Shown in pieces: positions 16,718 through 25,702 of a stretch of DNA of 64,000 bases. The stretch comes from Brasilonema sp. CT11 (GTDB lineage Bacteria > Cyanobacteriota > Cyanobacteriia > Cyanobacteriales > Nostocaceae), in NCBI RefSeq assembly GCF_017982655.1, contig NZ_JABXYX010000031.1, positions 1-64,000 of the forward strand. Direction: 5' to 3'. The stretch's first letter is position 1; each line of letters starts with the position of its first letter. A program made the translations under genes and the position numbers. The notes under the pieces were generated by a model. It was not told where the DNA came from. It ran no database searches and saw nothing but the letters and a program-made list of their open reading frames with translations.

Positions 16718-17607
16718 TAGTCATTAGTCATTAATTTTTGCCGGGGGTAACGTTCCATCAATCCTCTCACTTCTTCAGCATGATATGAGCTTCTTGTCAA
16801 TGGAGAAGAGACAACTTGTAAAAAACCTATTTCTTCACCGAAAGCTTTCCAAGCAGCAAATTGCTCTGGGGTGATAAAATCATCAACTTTCAAATGCTTT
16901 TGGCTGGGTTGGAGGTATTGCCCAATAGTCAAAATGTCGCAATCTACCGCTCGTAAATCCCGCATGACTTTGCGGACTTCCTCATCCGTTTCACCAAGTC
17001 CCACCATAATACCGGATTTGGTGTAAATCCAAGGAGCAATTTGACGGGAACGTTGGAATAATTCCATTGTCCGCTCATACTTTCCTTGCGGGCGCACCCG
17101 TCGATATAAACGAGGAACAGTTTCTGTGTTGTGGTTGAGAACTTCTGGTTGTGCTTGGAGAATCAATTCCAGCGCCTCCCAATGACCACACAAATCAGGA
17201 ATGAGTACCTCAATTGTTGTGTGGGGAGAGATAGTACGAACAGCTTCAACACATCTGACAAACTGCGAAGCCCCACCATCTGGCAAATCATCTCGGTTCA
17301 CAGAGGTGATGACCACATGATTGAGTTTCAGGCGGCGTACTGCTTCTGCCAGTCGTGCTGGTTCCGTGGGGTCTAGGGCTTTGGGTTTTTTTTCAAAGTC
17401 AATATCGCAGTAGGGACACGCACGCGTGCAAGCTGGTCCCATAATTAGGAATGTGGCGGTTCCAGCGTTGAAGCACTCACCAATATTTGGACAGGACGCT
17501 TCCTCACAAACCGTATTGAGGGTTAAATCCCGCAAAATTTCTTTAACGTTACCAACACGCTCCCATTGAGGCGCTTTTACCCGCAACCAGTCTGGTTTAA
17601 CAGTCAC
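16717..17607 (-). CDS. lipA: Lipoyl synthase
   Basis: Radical-SAM enzyme inserting two sulfurs into octanoyl chains on E2/GcvH proteins. The auxiliary cluster motif [12 protein letters not shown] is at residues 34-45. The radical-SAM motif CTRACPYC (CxxxCxxC) is at about 60-67. [14 protein letters not shown] and [12 protein letters not shown] are also typical. The 296 residues match the family. The start codon is GTG at 17607; no stronger alternative lies upstream. It is the first gene of a two-gene unit with gpsA. Cyanobacteria often carry two lipA paralogues, and which this is cannot be told here. Confidence 0.95.
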   Translation of the reverse strand: MTVKPDWLRVKAPQWERVGNVKEILRDLTLNTVCEEASCPNIGECFNAGTATFLIMGPACTRACPYCDIDFEKKPKALDPTEPARLAEAVRRLKLNHVVITSVNRDDLPDGGASQFVRCVEAVRTISPHTTIEVLIPDLCGHWEALELILQAQPEVLNHNTETVPRLYRRVRPQGKYERTMELFQRSRQIAPWIYTKSGIMVGLGETDEEVRKVMRDLRAVDCDILTIGQYLQPSQKHLKVDDFITPEQFAAWKAFGEEIGFLQVVSSPLTRSSYHAEEVRGLMERYPRQKLMTND

Positions 17608-17740
17608 AATCCGTTTCTACCACTGAATTTGTACATTGTAAATCCTAGCAAGCTTCATCGATTCGTGGATGAATTTGCATACCACTTTCTCATTTATCAA
17701 TATTTGTGATACTGTATATGTAACATGGGACATATTGTGT

Positions 17741-17814
17741 CGGGATGTAGCGCAGCTTGGTAGCGCACTTCGTTCGGGACGAAGGGGCCGCTGGTTCGAA
17801 TCCAGTCATCCCGA
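17741..17814 (+). tRNA. tRNA-Pro(CGG)
   Basis: A 74-nt cloverleaf. The acceptor stem CGGGATG pairs with CATCCCG, the D-arm is GCGC...GCGC, and the anticodon arm is CTTCG-TTCGGGA-CGAAG with anticodon CGG. The T-arm is CTGG-TTCGAAT-CCAG and the discriminator is A. CCA is not encoded. No other tRNA was seen in the window. Confidence 0.95.
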
Positions 17815-17822
17815 TTTGTGAT

Positions 17823-17906
17823 TGTCAATTAACACTTTATTTGCCGTCGTTAACAGATTAATGTCGTTATTAACGAATTAACAAATTAATGTCGTTGAAA
17901 ATAGTG
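17823..17906 (+). mobile_element. Putative type V-K CRISPR-associated transposon (CAST) left end
   Basis: Starting with TGT 8 nt after tRNA-Pro there are three degenerate TnsB-type sites: TTAACACTTTATTTGCCGTCG, TTAACAGATTAATGTCGTTA, and TTAAC...AAATTAATGTCGTTG. Order, spacing and sequence resemble the left end I recall for Scytonema hofmanni CAST (...TGTCGTCG-GTGACAGATTAATGTCATTG-...). Such elements insert just downstream of tRNA genes with the left end tRNA-proximal, as here. No tnsB, tnsC, tniQ, cas12k or CRISPR array follows, so this is a solo or decayed end. Confidence 0.6.
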
Positions 17907-18189
17907 GATTCCTCTCCGGATAGCGAGGTTCACTCTTGTGTTCTCAACAAATGGTGAGACACTTGCTGTTTCTGATGCCTATCCTCCGCTTTCCCCATCT
18001 CTACAAGAATTTGAACGAATTTTCAAAAACTCTGCATAAACCTAACTGAAAAACTCGACACCCCTATAGCAATCAGTTTAAGGGTAAGTAGAGTCAATGA
18101 TGTTAACTTAAGAGCTAATATGTAGAACCTCTCCCACTAATGCCGAAGTATGGTAATCTACTTATCGTATGAGAAGGATATATGTGTGA

Positions 18190-18408
18190 ATGGCTGGGCG
18201 TTTTGTTCGCGAAGCGTTCCGTAGGAAAGGATTGAGTGACCTGGAATGGAAACTATTCGCGGATATATTTCCTTCTGAGCCATCCAAACGTGGTAAAGGG
18301 ATGCCTCATGCACCATATCGTCATGTATTAAATAGTCTGTTGTACATTTTAATATTTTCTCATATTATGGTTAATTGCCAGGACATCATATCAGCCAGTG
18401 GGGCGTAA
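18190..18408 (+). pseudogene. Truncated IS5-type transposase N-terminus (DUF4096)
   Basis: The frame reads KGLSDLEWKLFADIFPSEPS...PYRHVLNSLLYILIF, the helix-turn-helix start of IS5-group transposases (normally ...SDLEWELI...VLNAILYILRTGC). After about residue 55 similarity is lost and the frame ends. No catalytic DDE region follows. The neighbouring 17907-18190 and 18409-18566 show no other gene. Confidence 0.6.
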
Positions 18409-18566
18409 TCCTGTTACGCTTTATTGCGTTTGTTTAAATGCATAAGTCAATTTTGATCTCATCTATATAAAGAAGTAAAAGCTGTGCTTCGACTCAAGTT
18501 TTTTCTGCGACTATTTTATTAACGCGAGTAAAAGTGTAAGCCTGCATCACCACATAGTGGTTTTTT

Positions 18567-21500
18567 ATGAATAACAGCTTACGTGTCAAAACTATTTTGA
18601 TTCTGGCAGCCAATCCTACAAGTACCTCAAGGTTGCGATTGGACGAAGAAGTGCGGGAAATTGATGAAGGATTGCGACGAGCCAATAAGCGTGAGCAGTT
18701 CAAGCTAGAGCAGAAGTGGGCAGTACGTAAGCGTGATTTTTACCGAGCTATCTTAGATTATCAGCCTCAAATTGTTCACTTCAGTGGACATGGTGCGGGA
18801 GAAGATGGCATTGTCTTAGAAGATGAAACTGGGCAGTTAGTTCTTGTCAAAGCAGATGCATTGGCAAGTATGTTTAAGTTATTTGCCACAAAGGGAGTTG
18901 AGTGTGTACTTCTTAATGCTTGCTACAGTGAGGTGCAAGCAAAAGCCATCAGCCAATACGTTAACTATGTGATTGGCATGAATCGGGCGGTAGGGGATAA
19001 AGCAGCTGTAGCATTTTCAGTGGCATTTTATGATGCTCTAGCGGCTGGAGAACAGATGGAGTTTGCTTATGAATTAGGTTGCTCTCAAATGTTCAGTTTT
19101 TTAGAGCAGCAAACTCCGGTTCTTTTGAAAAAAGATCTTCTTAGTATAATTCCCATCCAGCCTGAAGTAGACATTCTTCCTCCCAATCCCTATCAAGGAT
19201 TAGCTGCATTTGCGGAAGTTGATGCAGCATTCTTTTTTGGACGAGAAACGTTTGTTAATGGCTTAGTTGAAGCGGTTAACAAACAGCCTTTAGTCGCAGT
19301 GATTGGTCCTAGTGGTAGTGGGAAATCTTCTGTAGTGTATGCGGGGCTGATTCCTCAGTTACGCAGTGCACGAAACTGGCTGATTGAATCGTTCCGTCCT
19401 GGGAACCAACCATTTTATCAGCTAGCTTCTGCTTTAGTGCGTCAATTAGAACCAGAGGCTGGGGAAACTGCACAACTGCGAGAAGCGGTGGGATTAGCAG
19501 CAGATATGCAGCAGGGGAAAATCACTTTACAGCAGGTGATATTTCGGCTTCTAGAATGCCACTCTGGTAAACGTTTGTTGTTGTTTGCAGACCAGTTTGA
19601 AGAACTTTACACCCTCTGCCAGGATAAGCAGGAAATTGAACGCTTTGCTGATGCACTGTTAGAAGCGGTTAATCAGAATAACTTAACACTAGTCTTCACT
19701 TTACGGGCTGATTTCTATGGCTTTGTCCTTGGCTATCGTCCTTTTCGAGATGCATTGCAGCAGTTTATGCCTCAACTCCTGAGTTCAATGAATCGGGAAG
19801 AACTCCAAAGAGCAATTGAGCAACCAGCCCAAAAGCTGGAAGTGCAATTAGAAGGACAATTAACGCAACGGATATTAGATGATGTTGGCAATGAGCCTGG
19901 TAATCTCCCATTGCTAGAGTTTGCCCTTACTCGGCTGTGGTCATTGCAGCAAAGGCGCTTGTTAACTCACCAAGCTTATGATGAGATTGGAGGTGTAAAA
20001 AAAGCCCTAGCCAATCACGCCGAGCAGATTTATCAACAACTCAACTCAACACAGCAAAAACAAGCACAGCGGATTTTTGTGCAATTAGTACGCCCAGGGG
20101 AGGGAACAGAGGATACTCGCCGTATCGCTACCCGTGCAGAAGTTGGAGATGAGAACTGGGGATTAGTGAGTTATTTAGCAGGATACACAGCCCGTTTGGT
20201 AGTAACCGGACGCGATGATAAGTCCGGGGAAGACACAGTGGAGGTTGTCCATGAAGCGTTGATCCGCGAATGGCTGACTCTGCGAGAATGGATGAATGCT
20301 AACCGTCAGTTTCGCGTTTGGCAGGAGCGATTGAAGGTGGCAATGTTCGAGTGGAAGAATAGCAACCATGATTCAGGGGCATTGTTGCGAGGTGTGCCGT
20401 TGGGTGTGGCAGAAGATTGGTTGCACAAGCGTGCTGAGGAAATGACTCAACAGGAGCGAGATTTTATTGGTGCTAGCGTCCAACAGCGAGATAGGGAGCG
20501 GGAGGAACAGGAGCGCAAGCAGCGACGTAGCAGAAATGCGCTAATCGCTGGTTTAGTTGGTGCTTTGAGTCTATCGGGATTTGCTTTTTGGCAATGGCAG
20601 CAGGCAGAGTGGCAAAAAGAACAAGTAGAAAAAACTCAGCTAGCGCAGAGCGAAGCTATCGGTCGGTATTCAGATGCACTCTTTAATCAAAATCGAGATT
20701 TTGATGCTTTGATAGAAAGTCTACGAGTAGGAGTTGCACTACATAAGCGAAAAGCTTATGTACCCACAGTAGTGGCTGCATTACGACAAGCAGTTTATAA
20801 GGTAAAAGAGCGCAATCGCTTAGAAGGTCATATCAGAGAAGTCAGGAGCGTAGCTTTCAGCCCAGATAGCAAGACCATTGCCACTGGTAGTTATGACGAG
20901 ACGGTACGCTTGTGGAATGTCAACGGGCAACTACTCCACACCCTTAATAGTCATACCGGAAGTGTCAGTAGCATAGCATTTAGCCCGGATGGCAAGACCA
21001 TTGCCTCTGCTAGTAGTTACACGATACGCTTGTGGGATCTCAACGGGAAAGCACTCCACACCCTCAAAGGTCATACCGGAATAGTCATGAGCGTAGCATT
21101 CAGCCCGGATGGCAAGACCATTGCTTTTGGTAGTTTAGACAACACCGTTCGCTTGTGGAATCTCAATGGGCAAACACTCAAAACTTTCAATGGTCATACC
21201 GATGGTGTCAATAGTGTAGCATTCAGCCCGGATGGCAAGACCATTGCTACAGCTAGTAGTGACAGTACGGTACGCTTGTGGAATGTCAATGGGCAACCAC
21301 TCAAAACCCTCAATGGTCATACCGAAGCAGTCAGTAGCGTAGCATTCAGCCCGGATGGCAAGACCATTGCTACAGCTAGTAGTGACAGCACGGTACGCTT
21401 GTGGAATCTTAACGGACAAACACTCCAAACCCTCAATGGTCATACCAGTATAGTCATGAGCGTAGCATTCAGCCCGGATGGCAAGACCATTGTCTCTGGT

Positions 21501-22514
21501 AGTGCAGACAAGACGGTACGCTTGTGGAATCTCAACGGACAAACACTCCACACCCTCAATGGTCATACCGAAGGAGTCAGTAGCGTAGCTTTCAGCCCGG
21601 ATAGCAAGACCATTGCCTCTGGTAGTCGGGACAACACGGCTCGCTTGTGGGATCTTAACGGGAAAGCACTCCTAACACTCAATGGTCATACCAAAGCAGT
21701 CAATAGCGCTGCTTTCAGCCCGGATAGCAAGACCATTGCCTCTGCTAGTGCAGACAAGACCGTACGCTTGTGGAATCTCAATGGGCAAACACTCCTAACA
21801 CTCAATGGTCATACCGAACCAGTCAATAGCGCTGCTTTCAGCCCGGATGGCAAGACCATTGTCTCTGCTAGTGCAGACAAGACCGTACGCTTGTGGAATC
21901 TCAACGGGCAACCACTCAAAACCCTCAATGGTCATACCGAAAGAGTCAGTAGCGTAGCTTTCAGCCCGGATGGCAAGACCATTGTCTCTGGTAGTGCAGA
22001 CAAGACGGTACGCTTGTGGAATCTCAACGGACAAACACTCCAAACCCTCAATGGTCATACCACTTGGGTCACTAGCGTAGCTTTCAGTCCGGATGGCAAG
22101 ACCATTGCCTCTGCCAGTGCTGACACCACGGCACGCTTGTGGAATCTTAACGGAGAAGCGCTCAAAACTTTCAATGGTCATACCGCACCAGTCAGTAGCG
22201 TAACTTTCAGCCCGGATAGCAAGACAATTGCCACTGCTAGTTGGGACAGCACAGTTCGCTTGTGGAATCTCAACGGGCAACTACTCCACACCCTCAATGG
22301 TCATACCAATATAGTCTGGAGCGTAGCTTTCAGCCCGGATGGCAAGACCATTGCCACTGCTAGTTGGGACGACACCATACGCTTGTGGGATTTGAATTTT
22401 GATGACTTACTGGTACGTGGTTGCACTTGGTTGCATGACTATCTAAATAACCCTAGTGTTAACCTAAGTAACGATGACCGTCACCTTTGCGATGACATCA
22501 GTACTGGCAGGTAA
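18567..22514 (+). CDS. CHAT-STAND-WD40 protein
   Basis: Multidomain 1315-residue protein. N-terminal CHAT (caspase-like) protease domain, about 1-185, with the catalytic pair in HFSGHGAGEDG (His about 74) and LLNACYS (Cys about 117). A STAND NTPase (about 210-640) carries Walker A GPSGSGKSS (about 247) and Walker B LLLFADQFEEL (about 337). A probable membrane segment lies at about 656-676 (IAGLVGALSLSGFAFW). Thirteen WD40 repeats (about 752-1285) follow, most of them 41 residues and nearly identical (SVAFSPDGKTIASASxDxTVRLWNLNGQ). Logic inferred from the domains: propeller senses, STAND oligomerises, CHAT cleaves. Partner and trigger unknown. The first 180 residues are paralogous to the gene at 47476. 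Start ATG 18567. Confidence 0.9.
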   Translation: MNNSLRVKTILILAANPTSTSRLRLDEEVREIDEGLRRANKREQFKLEQKWAVRKRDFYRAILDYQPQIVHFSGHGAGEDGIVLEDETGQLVLVKADALASMFKLFATKGVECVLLNACYSEVQAKAISQYVNYVIGMNRAVGDKAAVAFSVAFYDALAAGEQMEFAYELGCSQMFSFLEQQTPVLLKKDLLSIIPIQPEVDILPPNPYQGLAAFAEVDAAFFFGRETFVNGLVEAVNKQPLVAVIGPSGSGKSSVVYAGLIPQLRSARNWLIESFRPGNQPFYQLASALVRQLEPEAGETAQLREAVGLAADMQQGKITLQQVIFRLLECHSGKRLLLFADQFEELYTLCQDKQEIERFADALLEAVNQNNLTLVFTLRADFYGFVLGYRPFRDALQQFMPQLLSSMNREELQRAIEQPAQKLEVQLEGQLTQRILDDVGNEPGNLPLLEFALTRLWSLQQRRLLTHQAYDEIGGVKKALANHAEQIYQQLNSTQQKQAQRIFVQLVRPGEGTEDTRRIATRAEVGDENWGLVSYLAGYTARLVVTGRDDKSGEDTVEVVHEALIREWLTLREWMNANRQFRVWQERLKVAMFEWKNSNHDSGALLRGVPLGVAEDWLHKRAEEMTQQERDFIGASVQQRDREREEQERKQRRSRNALIAGLVGALSLSGFAFWQWQQAEWQKEQVEKTQLAQSEAIGRYSDALFNQNRDFDALIESLRVGVALHKRKAYVPTVVAALRQAVYKVKERNRLEGHIREVRSVAFSPDSKTIATGSYDETVRLWNVNGQLLHTLNSHTGSVSSIAFSPDGKTIASASSYTIRLWDLNGKALHTLKGHTGIVMSVAFSPDGKTIAFGSLDNTVRLWNLNGQTLKTFNGHTDGVNSVAFSPDGKTIATASSDSTVRLWNVNGQPLKTLNGHTEAVSSVAFSPDGKTIATASSDSTVRLWNLNGQTLQTLNGHTSIVMSVAFSPDGKTIVSGSADKTVRLWNLNGQTLHTLNGHTEGVSSVAFSPDSKTIASGSRDNTARLWDLNGKALLTLNGHTKAVNSAAFSPDSKTIASASADKTVRLWNLNGQTLLTLNGHTEPVNSAAFSPDGKTIVSASADKTVRLWNLNGQPLKTLNGHTERVSSVAFSPDGKTIVSGSADKTVRLWNLNGQTLQTLNGHTTWVTSVAFSPDGKTIASASADTTARLWNLNGEALKTFNGHTAPVSSVTFSPDSKTIATASWDSTVRLWNLNGQLLHTLNGHTNIVWSVAFSPDGKTIATASWDDTIRLWDLNFDDLLVRGCTWLHDYLNNPSVNLSNDDRHLCDDISTGR

Positions 22515-22727
22515 ATTCCTTGCTTTAGCAGATACCACAGGAATTGGGAAGGGTTAAAACCCAATAACTGAAACAGCTTTTTTCCTTTGTTTTGGTGTCA
22601 ATAGTTATCGTATAAACTGACGCTGAGACTTTGAGACACACCGGAGGCGGAGAAGTTTTTACGACAAGTAATCACCAGGATTTCATATCACTCAGAATTT
22701 AATAACCCGCAACTTGGGTTAATAGAA

Positions 22728-24191
22728 TCACGTCATCGGCAAAGTGAGGGTGAACGCCGTCTGCGCATCCGATGTGGAGTCAAGGGTGAGATCGCCACGA
22801 TGTGCGCGAGCAATTTCACGAGCTAAGCTGAGTCCCAGTCCGATTCCTTCTACCTTGCGGGTTCGAGCAGGATCGCCGCGATGGAAGCGGTCAAAAATAC
22901 GCGAGCGATCGCTCGGCGAAATCTCTTTTGAAGCATTGGCGATCGTAATATGGAGAGTTGTTTGAGTTTTCTTTGCATGAATGTGTATCCAGCCGTTGGC
23001 GAGATTGTATTTGATGGCATTACTGAACAGGTTTTGCAGAACTTGAATGAGGAGATCGCGATCGCCCTGTACCCGTAGCCCATCAGTAATGTCAGTTTGC
23101 ACACTCAGGTGAGGAGCCAGGAGTTCCACATCTTCTAACATCTCCATGAGCAACTCAGACATATCCACCTCAACCAGAAACAACTTCATTTGTCCCGCAT
23201 CTGCCAGAGACAGCAGCAAGAGTTTCCGCGTAATACCACTGAGGCGACGCACTTCATCCAACAAATTACTTAAGCGCTGTTGGACTTCACTTCCAGAGTC
23301 AACCTGTTGCAGCGTTCGTTCCAGTTCGCCTTGCAGAATCGTCAGTGGGGTTTTCAGTTCGTGAGCTGCGTCAGCACTGAAGCGGGAAGCTTGTGTAAAA
23401 CTGCGTTCCAGGCGTTCCAGCATTTGGTTAAACACCTGAATCAATTCGACAAATTCAACATCTGTTGTGCCAATCGGAATTCGCTGATCTAGCCCTTTGA
23501 CAGTTACTTGTTGAATAACGCCTGTTAATTGCCGGATGGGACGCAAAGCACCACCAGAAACAAACCATGCCCCAAAAGCAACTAGCAAAAGCGCTCCTGG
23601 AATTGAAACAAGGAAGATATTGCGAATGGTGCCCATCTCTTGATCAACGGCTTCCAGACTAACGGCGATCGCAACCTGAACATTGGGAAATTTAAGTGCC
23701 CCAATCCGCCAAAGTCCTGTTGTTGTCTGTTGAGTGACGAATTCAGGTGGGCGTCGTGGGCGAAGCAACGGTGGTGGCTTGACAGGTGGATCTGTACTCT
23801 CAGGTTTTGGCGGTGGTTCTTTAGGAAACCGTGGCAAAGGTGTCAACTCAAGACGCCTAAGCAACAGACGATTCACGTCCTTATCGGCAGGCACTTCGTT
23901 GGATTTATAAAGTGTGTTGCCGTTTGTGTCAAGCACCAGCACGGCGATGGGGATTTTTGTATTTGTTCCAAAGCTATAAGGTAATGACTCTCCGTAGAAT
24001 TGCCATCGCTCTCGTTGAGGTGAACGGTTTGCCCGTATCAACTGATTGAACAATTGTGCATCAAGGCGAGCGATCTGAGCATTGTAAATCTGGAACCAGG
24101 AGACTGCACCAAACCCTACTAATGCGCTTCCAGCCAAACCCGCAGATAATAGGGCAATCCGGAGTCGAAACGAACGCAGTTTCATAATCAT
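22728..24191 (-). CDS. OmpR-system sensor histidine kinase with HAMP domain
   Basis: Membrane histidine kinase of 487 residues. TM1 is at about 11-30 and TM2 at about 195-216. Between them lies a periplasmic loop with a proline-rich insert (KEPPPKPESTDPPVKPPPLLRPRRPP, about 124-150). HAMP follows (about 217-270), then HisKA (His in DAAHELKTPLT) and HATPase_c with N-box NLFSNAIKYN, a degenerate G1 (TIANASKEI) and G2 GIGLGLSLA. Its start overlaps the stop of the regulator gene by 4 nt (ATGA), so the two form one operon. The family resembles CusS/QseC-type metal or envelope sensors; the signal is not known. Confidence 0.9.
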   Translation of the reverse strand: MIMKLRSFRLRIALLSAGLAGSALVGFGAVSWFQIYNAQIARLDAQLFNQLIRANRSPQRERWQFYGESLPYSFGTNTKIPIAVLVLDTNGNTLYKSNEVPADKDVNRLLLRRLELTPLPRFPKEPPPKPESTDPPVKPPPLLRPRRPPEFVTQQTTTGLWRIGALKFPNVQVAIAVSLEAVDQEMGTIRNIFLVSIPGALLLVAFGAWFVSGGALRPIRQLTGVIQQVTVKGLDQRIPIGTTDVEFVELIQVFNQMLERLERSFTQASRFSADAAHELKTPLTILQGELERTLQQVDSGSEVQQRLSNLLDEVRRLSGITRKLLLLSLADAGQMKLFLVEVDMSELLMEMLEDVELLAPHLSVQTDITDGLRVQGDRDLLIQVLQNLFSNAIKYNLANGWIHIHAKKTQTTLHITIANASKEISPSDRSRIFDRFHRGDPARTRKVEGIGLGLSLAREIARAHRGDLTLDSTSDAQTAFTLTLPMT

Positions 24192-24865
24192 GGATCTGGC
24201 TTGCGAAACCGATATCCAACCCCTCGAATGCTTTCAATCAAGGCTGCTTCATCAACGGGGTCAATTTTTTTACGAATTCGCTGGATACAAACATCCACAA
24301 CATTGGTGTTGGGGTTAAAGTCGTAGCCCCAAACATGTTCTAGGATTTGGGTACGAGTGAAAACCCGTCCGGGAGAGCGCATAAGATACTCCAGAAGATT
24401 AAACTCGCGGCTGGTAAGTTCTATTGCTTGTTGATTGCAAGTGACTTTTCGCGTGATCCGATCAAGCTTGAGCGAGCCAACCGAAAGAAGATTTTGGCGA
24501 TCGCCCACACTCGGGCGCACAACAGCATGAATTCGAGCCGCTAACTCTTCCACAAAAAACGGTTTAGCAATGTAGTCATCAGCTCCCAAATTCAAACCGG
24601 ACAGGCGATCGTCCAGTTCATTGCGAGCCGTTAACAAAATCACGGGAGCATTTCGACCTGAGCGCCGCAGTTGTTTAAGAATCGATAGTCCATCTTTACC
24701 TGGTACCATGATGTCGAGCACAATCACATCGTATTCATTGTCTAATGCTCGCAGATATCCTTCATCACCGTTGTCGCAATAATCTACGACAAATCCCTGC
24801 TCCTTCAGTCCAGCCTGGACAAAGTTAGCAATTTTTGCTTCGTCTTCGACAAACAGAACATTCAC
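24188..24865 (-). CDS. OmpR/PhoB-family response regulator
   Basis: DNA-binding response regulator of 225 residues. The receiver has its phospho-Asp in VIVLDIMVPGKDG (about 51), the acidic pair EDE at 7-9, and Lys in DYIAKPFF (about 100). A winged-helix DNA-binding domain follows (ELTSREFNLLEYLMRSPGRVFTRTQIL...VDVCIQRIRKKID...IRGVGYRF). It precedes and overlaps its kinase gene. Three identical dyads near its own promoter and two neighbouring genes (24919, 25477, 27409) are good candidates for its binding sites. Confidence 0.93.
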   Translation of the reverse strand: MNVLFVEDEAKIANFVQAGLKEQGFVVDYCDNGDEGYLRALDNEYDVIVLDIMVPGKDGLSILKQLRRSGRNAPVILLTARNELDDRLSGLNLGADDYIAKPFFVEELAARIHAVVRPSVGDRQNLLSVGSLKLDRITRKVTCNQQAIELTSREFNLLEYLMRSPGRVFTRTQILEHVWGYDFNPNTNVVDVCIQRIRKKIDPVDEAALIESIRGVGYRFRKPDP

Positions 24866-24918
24866 AACTATTCATTACTCGACCTATTGCTCCATTCTAG
24901 ATTCATTACCATTTGGTT

Positions 24919-24982
24919 CAAATTACAAAAGTGTAATTCAAATACAACGCGGGCTGTCATTTTCAGGTGGCTCAATTATCAA
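24919..24982 (+). promoter_or_regulatory. Predicted operator-promoter copy 1
   Basis: The perfect dyad ATTACA-AAAG-TGTAAT lies at 24922-24937. A -35-like CTGTCA (24954-24959) and a -10-like TATCAA (24977-24982) follow, separated by 17 nt. Copies at 25477 and 27409 have the same dyad and exactly the same 32-nt distance from dyad start to -35. It faces the small secreted gene at 25123 and lies upstream of the divergent regulator, so it could serve both. Confidence 0.55.
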
Positions 24983-24986
24983 TGTG

Positions 24987-25091
24987 ATACCAAGTTGCAT
25001 TCATACAGGTAATCTTCTTTTTTCTTCCTTAGCGCTCTTCGCGTCTTCGTGGTTCGTTTATGAAATTATCTCTTTGAACGCAACTTAGTAT
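24987..25091. repeat. Inverted-repeat element in the 5' leader of the small secreted gene
   Basis: The ends ataccaagttgc and gcaacttagtat are inverted. The core gcgctcttcgcgtcttcgtggttcgttta belongs to the same class as the CGCCAAGA/CGCAGAGG elements. It lies between predicted promoter copy 1 and the start codon at 25123, so it would be transcribed in the leader. Confidence 0.55.
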
Positions 25092-25122
25092 GAGCACCAA
25101 ATACTTTTAGAGGTTGATTGTG

Positions 25123-25338
25123 ATGAATATCCGTCGAGTGTTAGCCACAGCAGCGATTCCTTTTGTAATTGGCACATTCGGTTTTGCTGTAGCCGAGCAA
25201 GCGATCGCCCAAGTTCCATCGAATAGGATCACACAGATTGCACAACGCCCCGATAGAAAACCTCCTAAACCCAAGGCTTGCAAACCCCGTCCAGGTAAAA
25301 AGTGTCCTCCTCCCCAACCTCCTCGACGCCCTAATTGA
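25123..25338 (+). CDS. Small secreted proline/lysine-rich protein
   Basis: 71-residue protein from ATG 25123, preceded by AGAGG about 10 nt upstream; an in-frame TTG at 25114 has no such site. Signal peptide: RRVLATAAIPFVIGTFGFAVA...AIA. The mature tail is basic and proline-rich (KPPKPKACKPRPGKKCPPPQPPRRP) with two cysteines. No family recognised. It is the first gene after the predicted two-component operator and shares a promoter motif with the dioxygenase and efflux genes, so a role in envelope stress or metal binding is possible but unproven. Confidence 0.6.
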   Translation: MNIRRVLATAAIPFVIGTFGFAVAEQAIAQVPSNRITQIAQRPDRKPPKPKACKPRPGKKCPPPQPPRRPN

Positions 25339-25476
25339 GGATATGGCTCAAAATTGCGTAGGATTCAATAACTTAATAACCGTTTGAAAGCGCAGATTAA
25401 CACTGGAGAGGATCTCACACTTCGCAGCGATAAGCCCGCTTGCGATACGCATATCGCAAATAACGCGAAACGAACT

Positions 25477-25540
25477 TAAATTACAAAATTGTAATCCAAA
25501 AGCATGGCTAACTGTAATTTTGTGTCTGTTGAATCATAAA
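25477..25540 (+). promoter_or_regulatory. Predicted operator-promoter copy 2
   Basis: The dyad ATTACA-AAAT-TGTAAT is at 25480-25495, -35-like CTGTAA at 25512-25517, 17-nt spacer, and -10-like CATAAA at 25535-25540. Geometry is identical to copies 1 and 3. It lies about 160 nt before the dioxygenase-like gene. The rest of the 25339-25702 spacer has short repeats (tgcgatacgcatatcgca) and no ORF. Confidence 0.6.
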
Positions 25541-25702
25541 TGTCAACTTTTTGAGGCAGATAAGTAGATGGACTGACTTCAACGCAAGATTTGTTCCACC
25601 CGATTCCCCCCACCGTTGCTGCTCTCCCTTAGAAGAGGAGAAATCTGCACGGTGTTGCCTGTGCAGTTTAATTGTGTCCATCCATCTATTTTATAAGGCA
25701 GC

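Noticed and set aside
21135-22280. Minus-strand ORFs with repeated MTIEG/IPQAY units
   Set aside because: Antisense shadow of the WD40 repeats; the plus frame has clear domain content.
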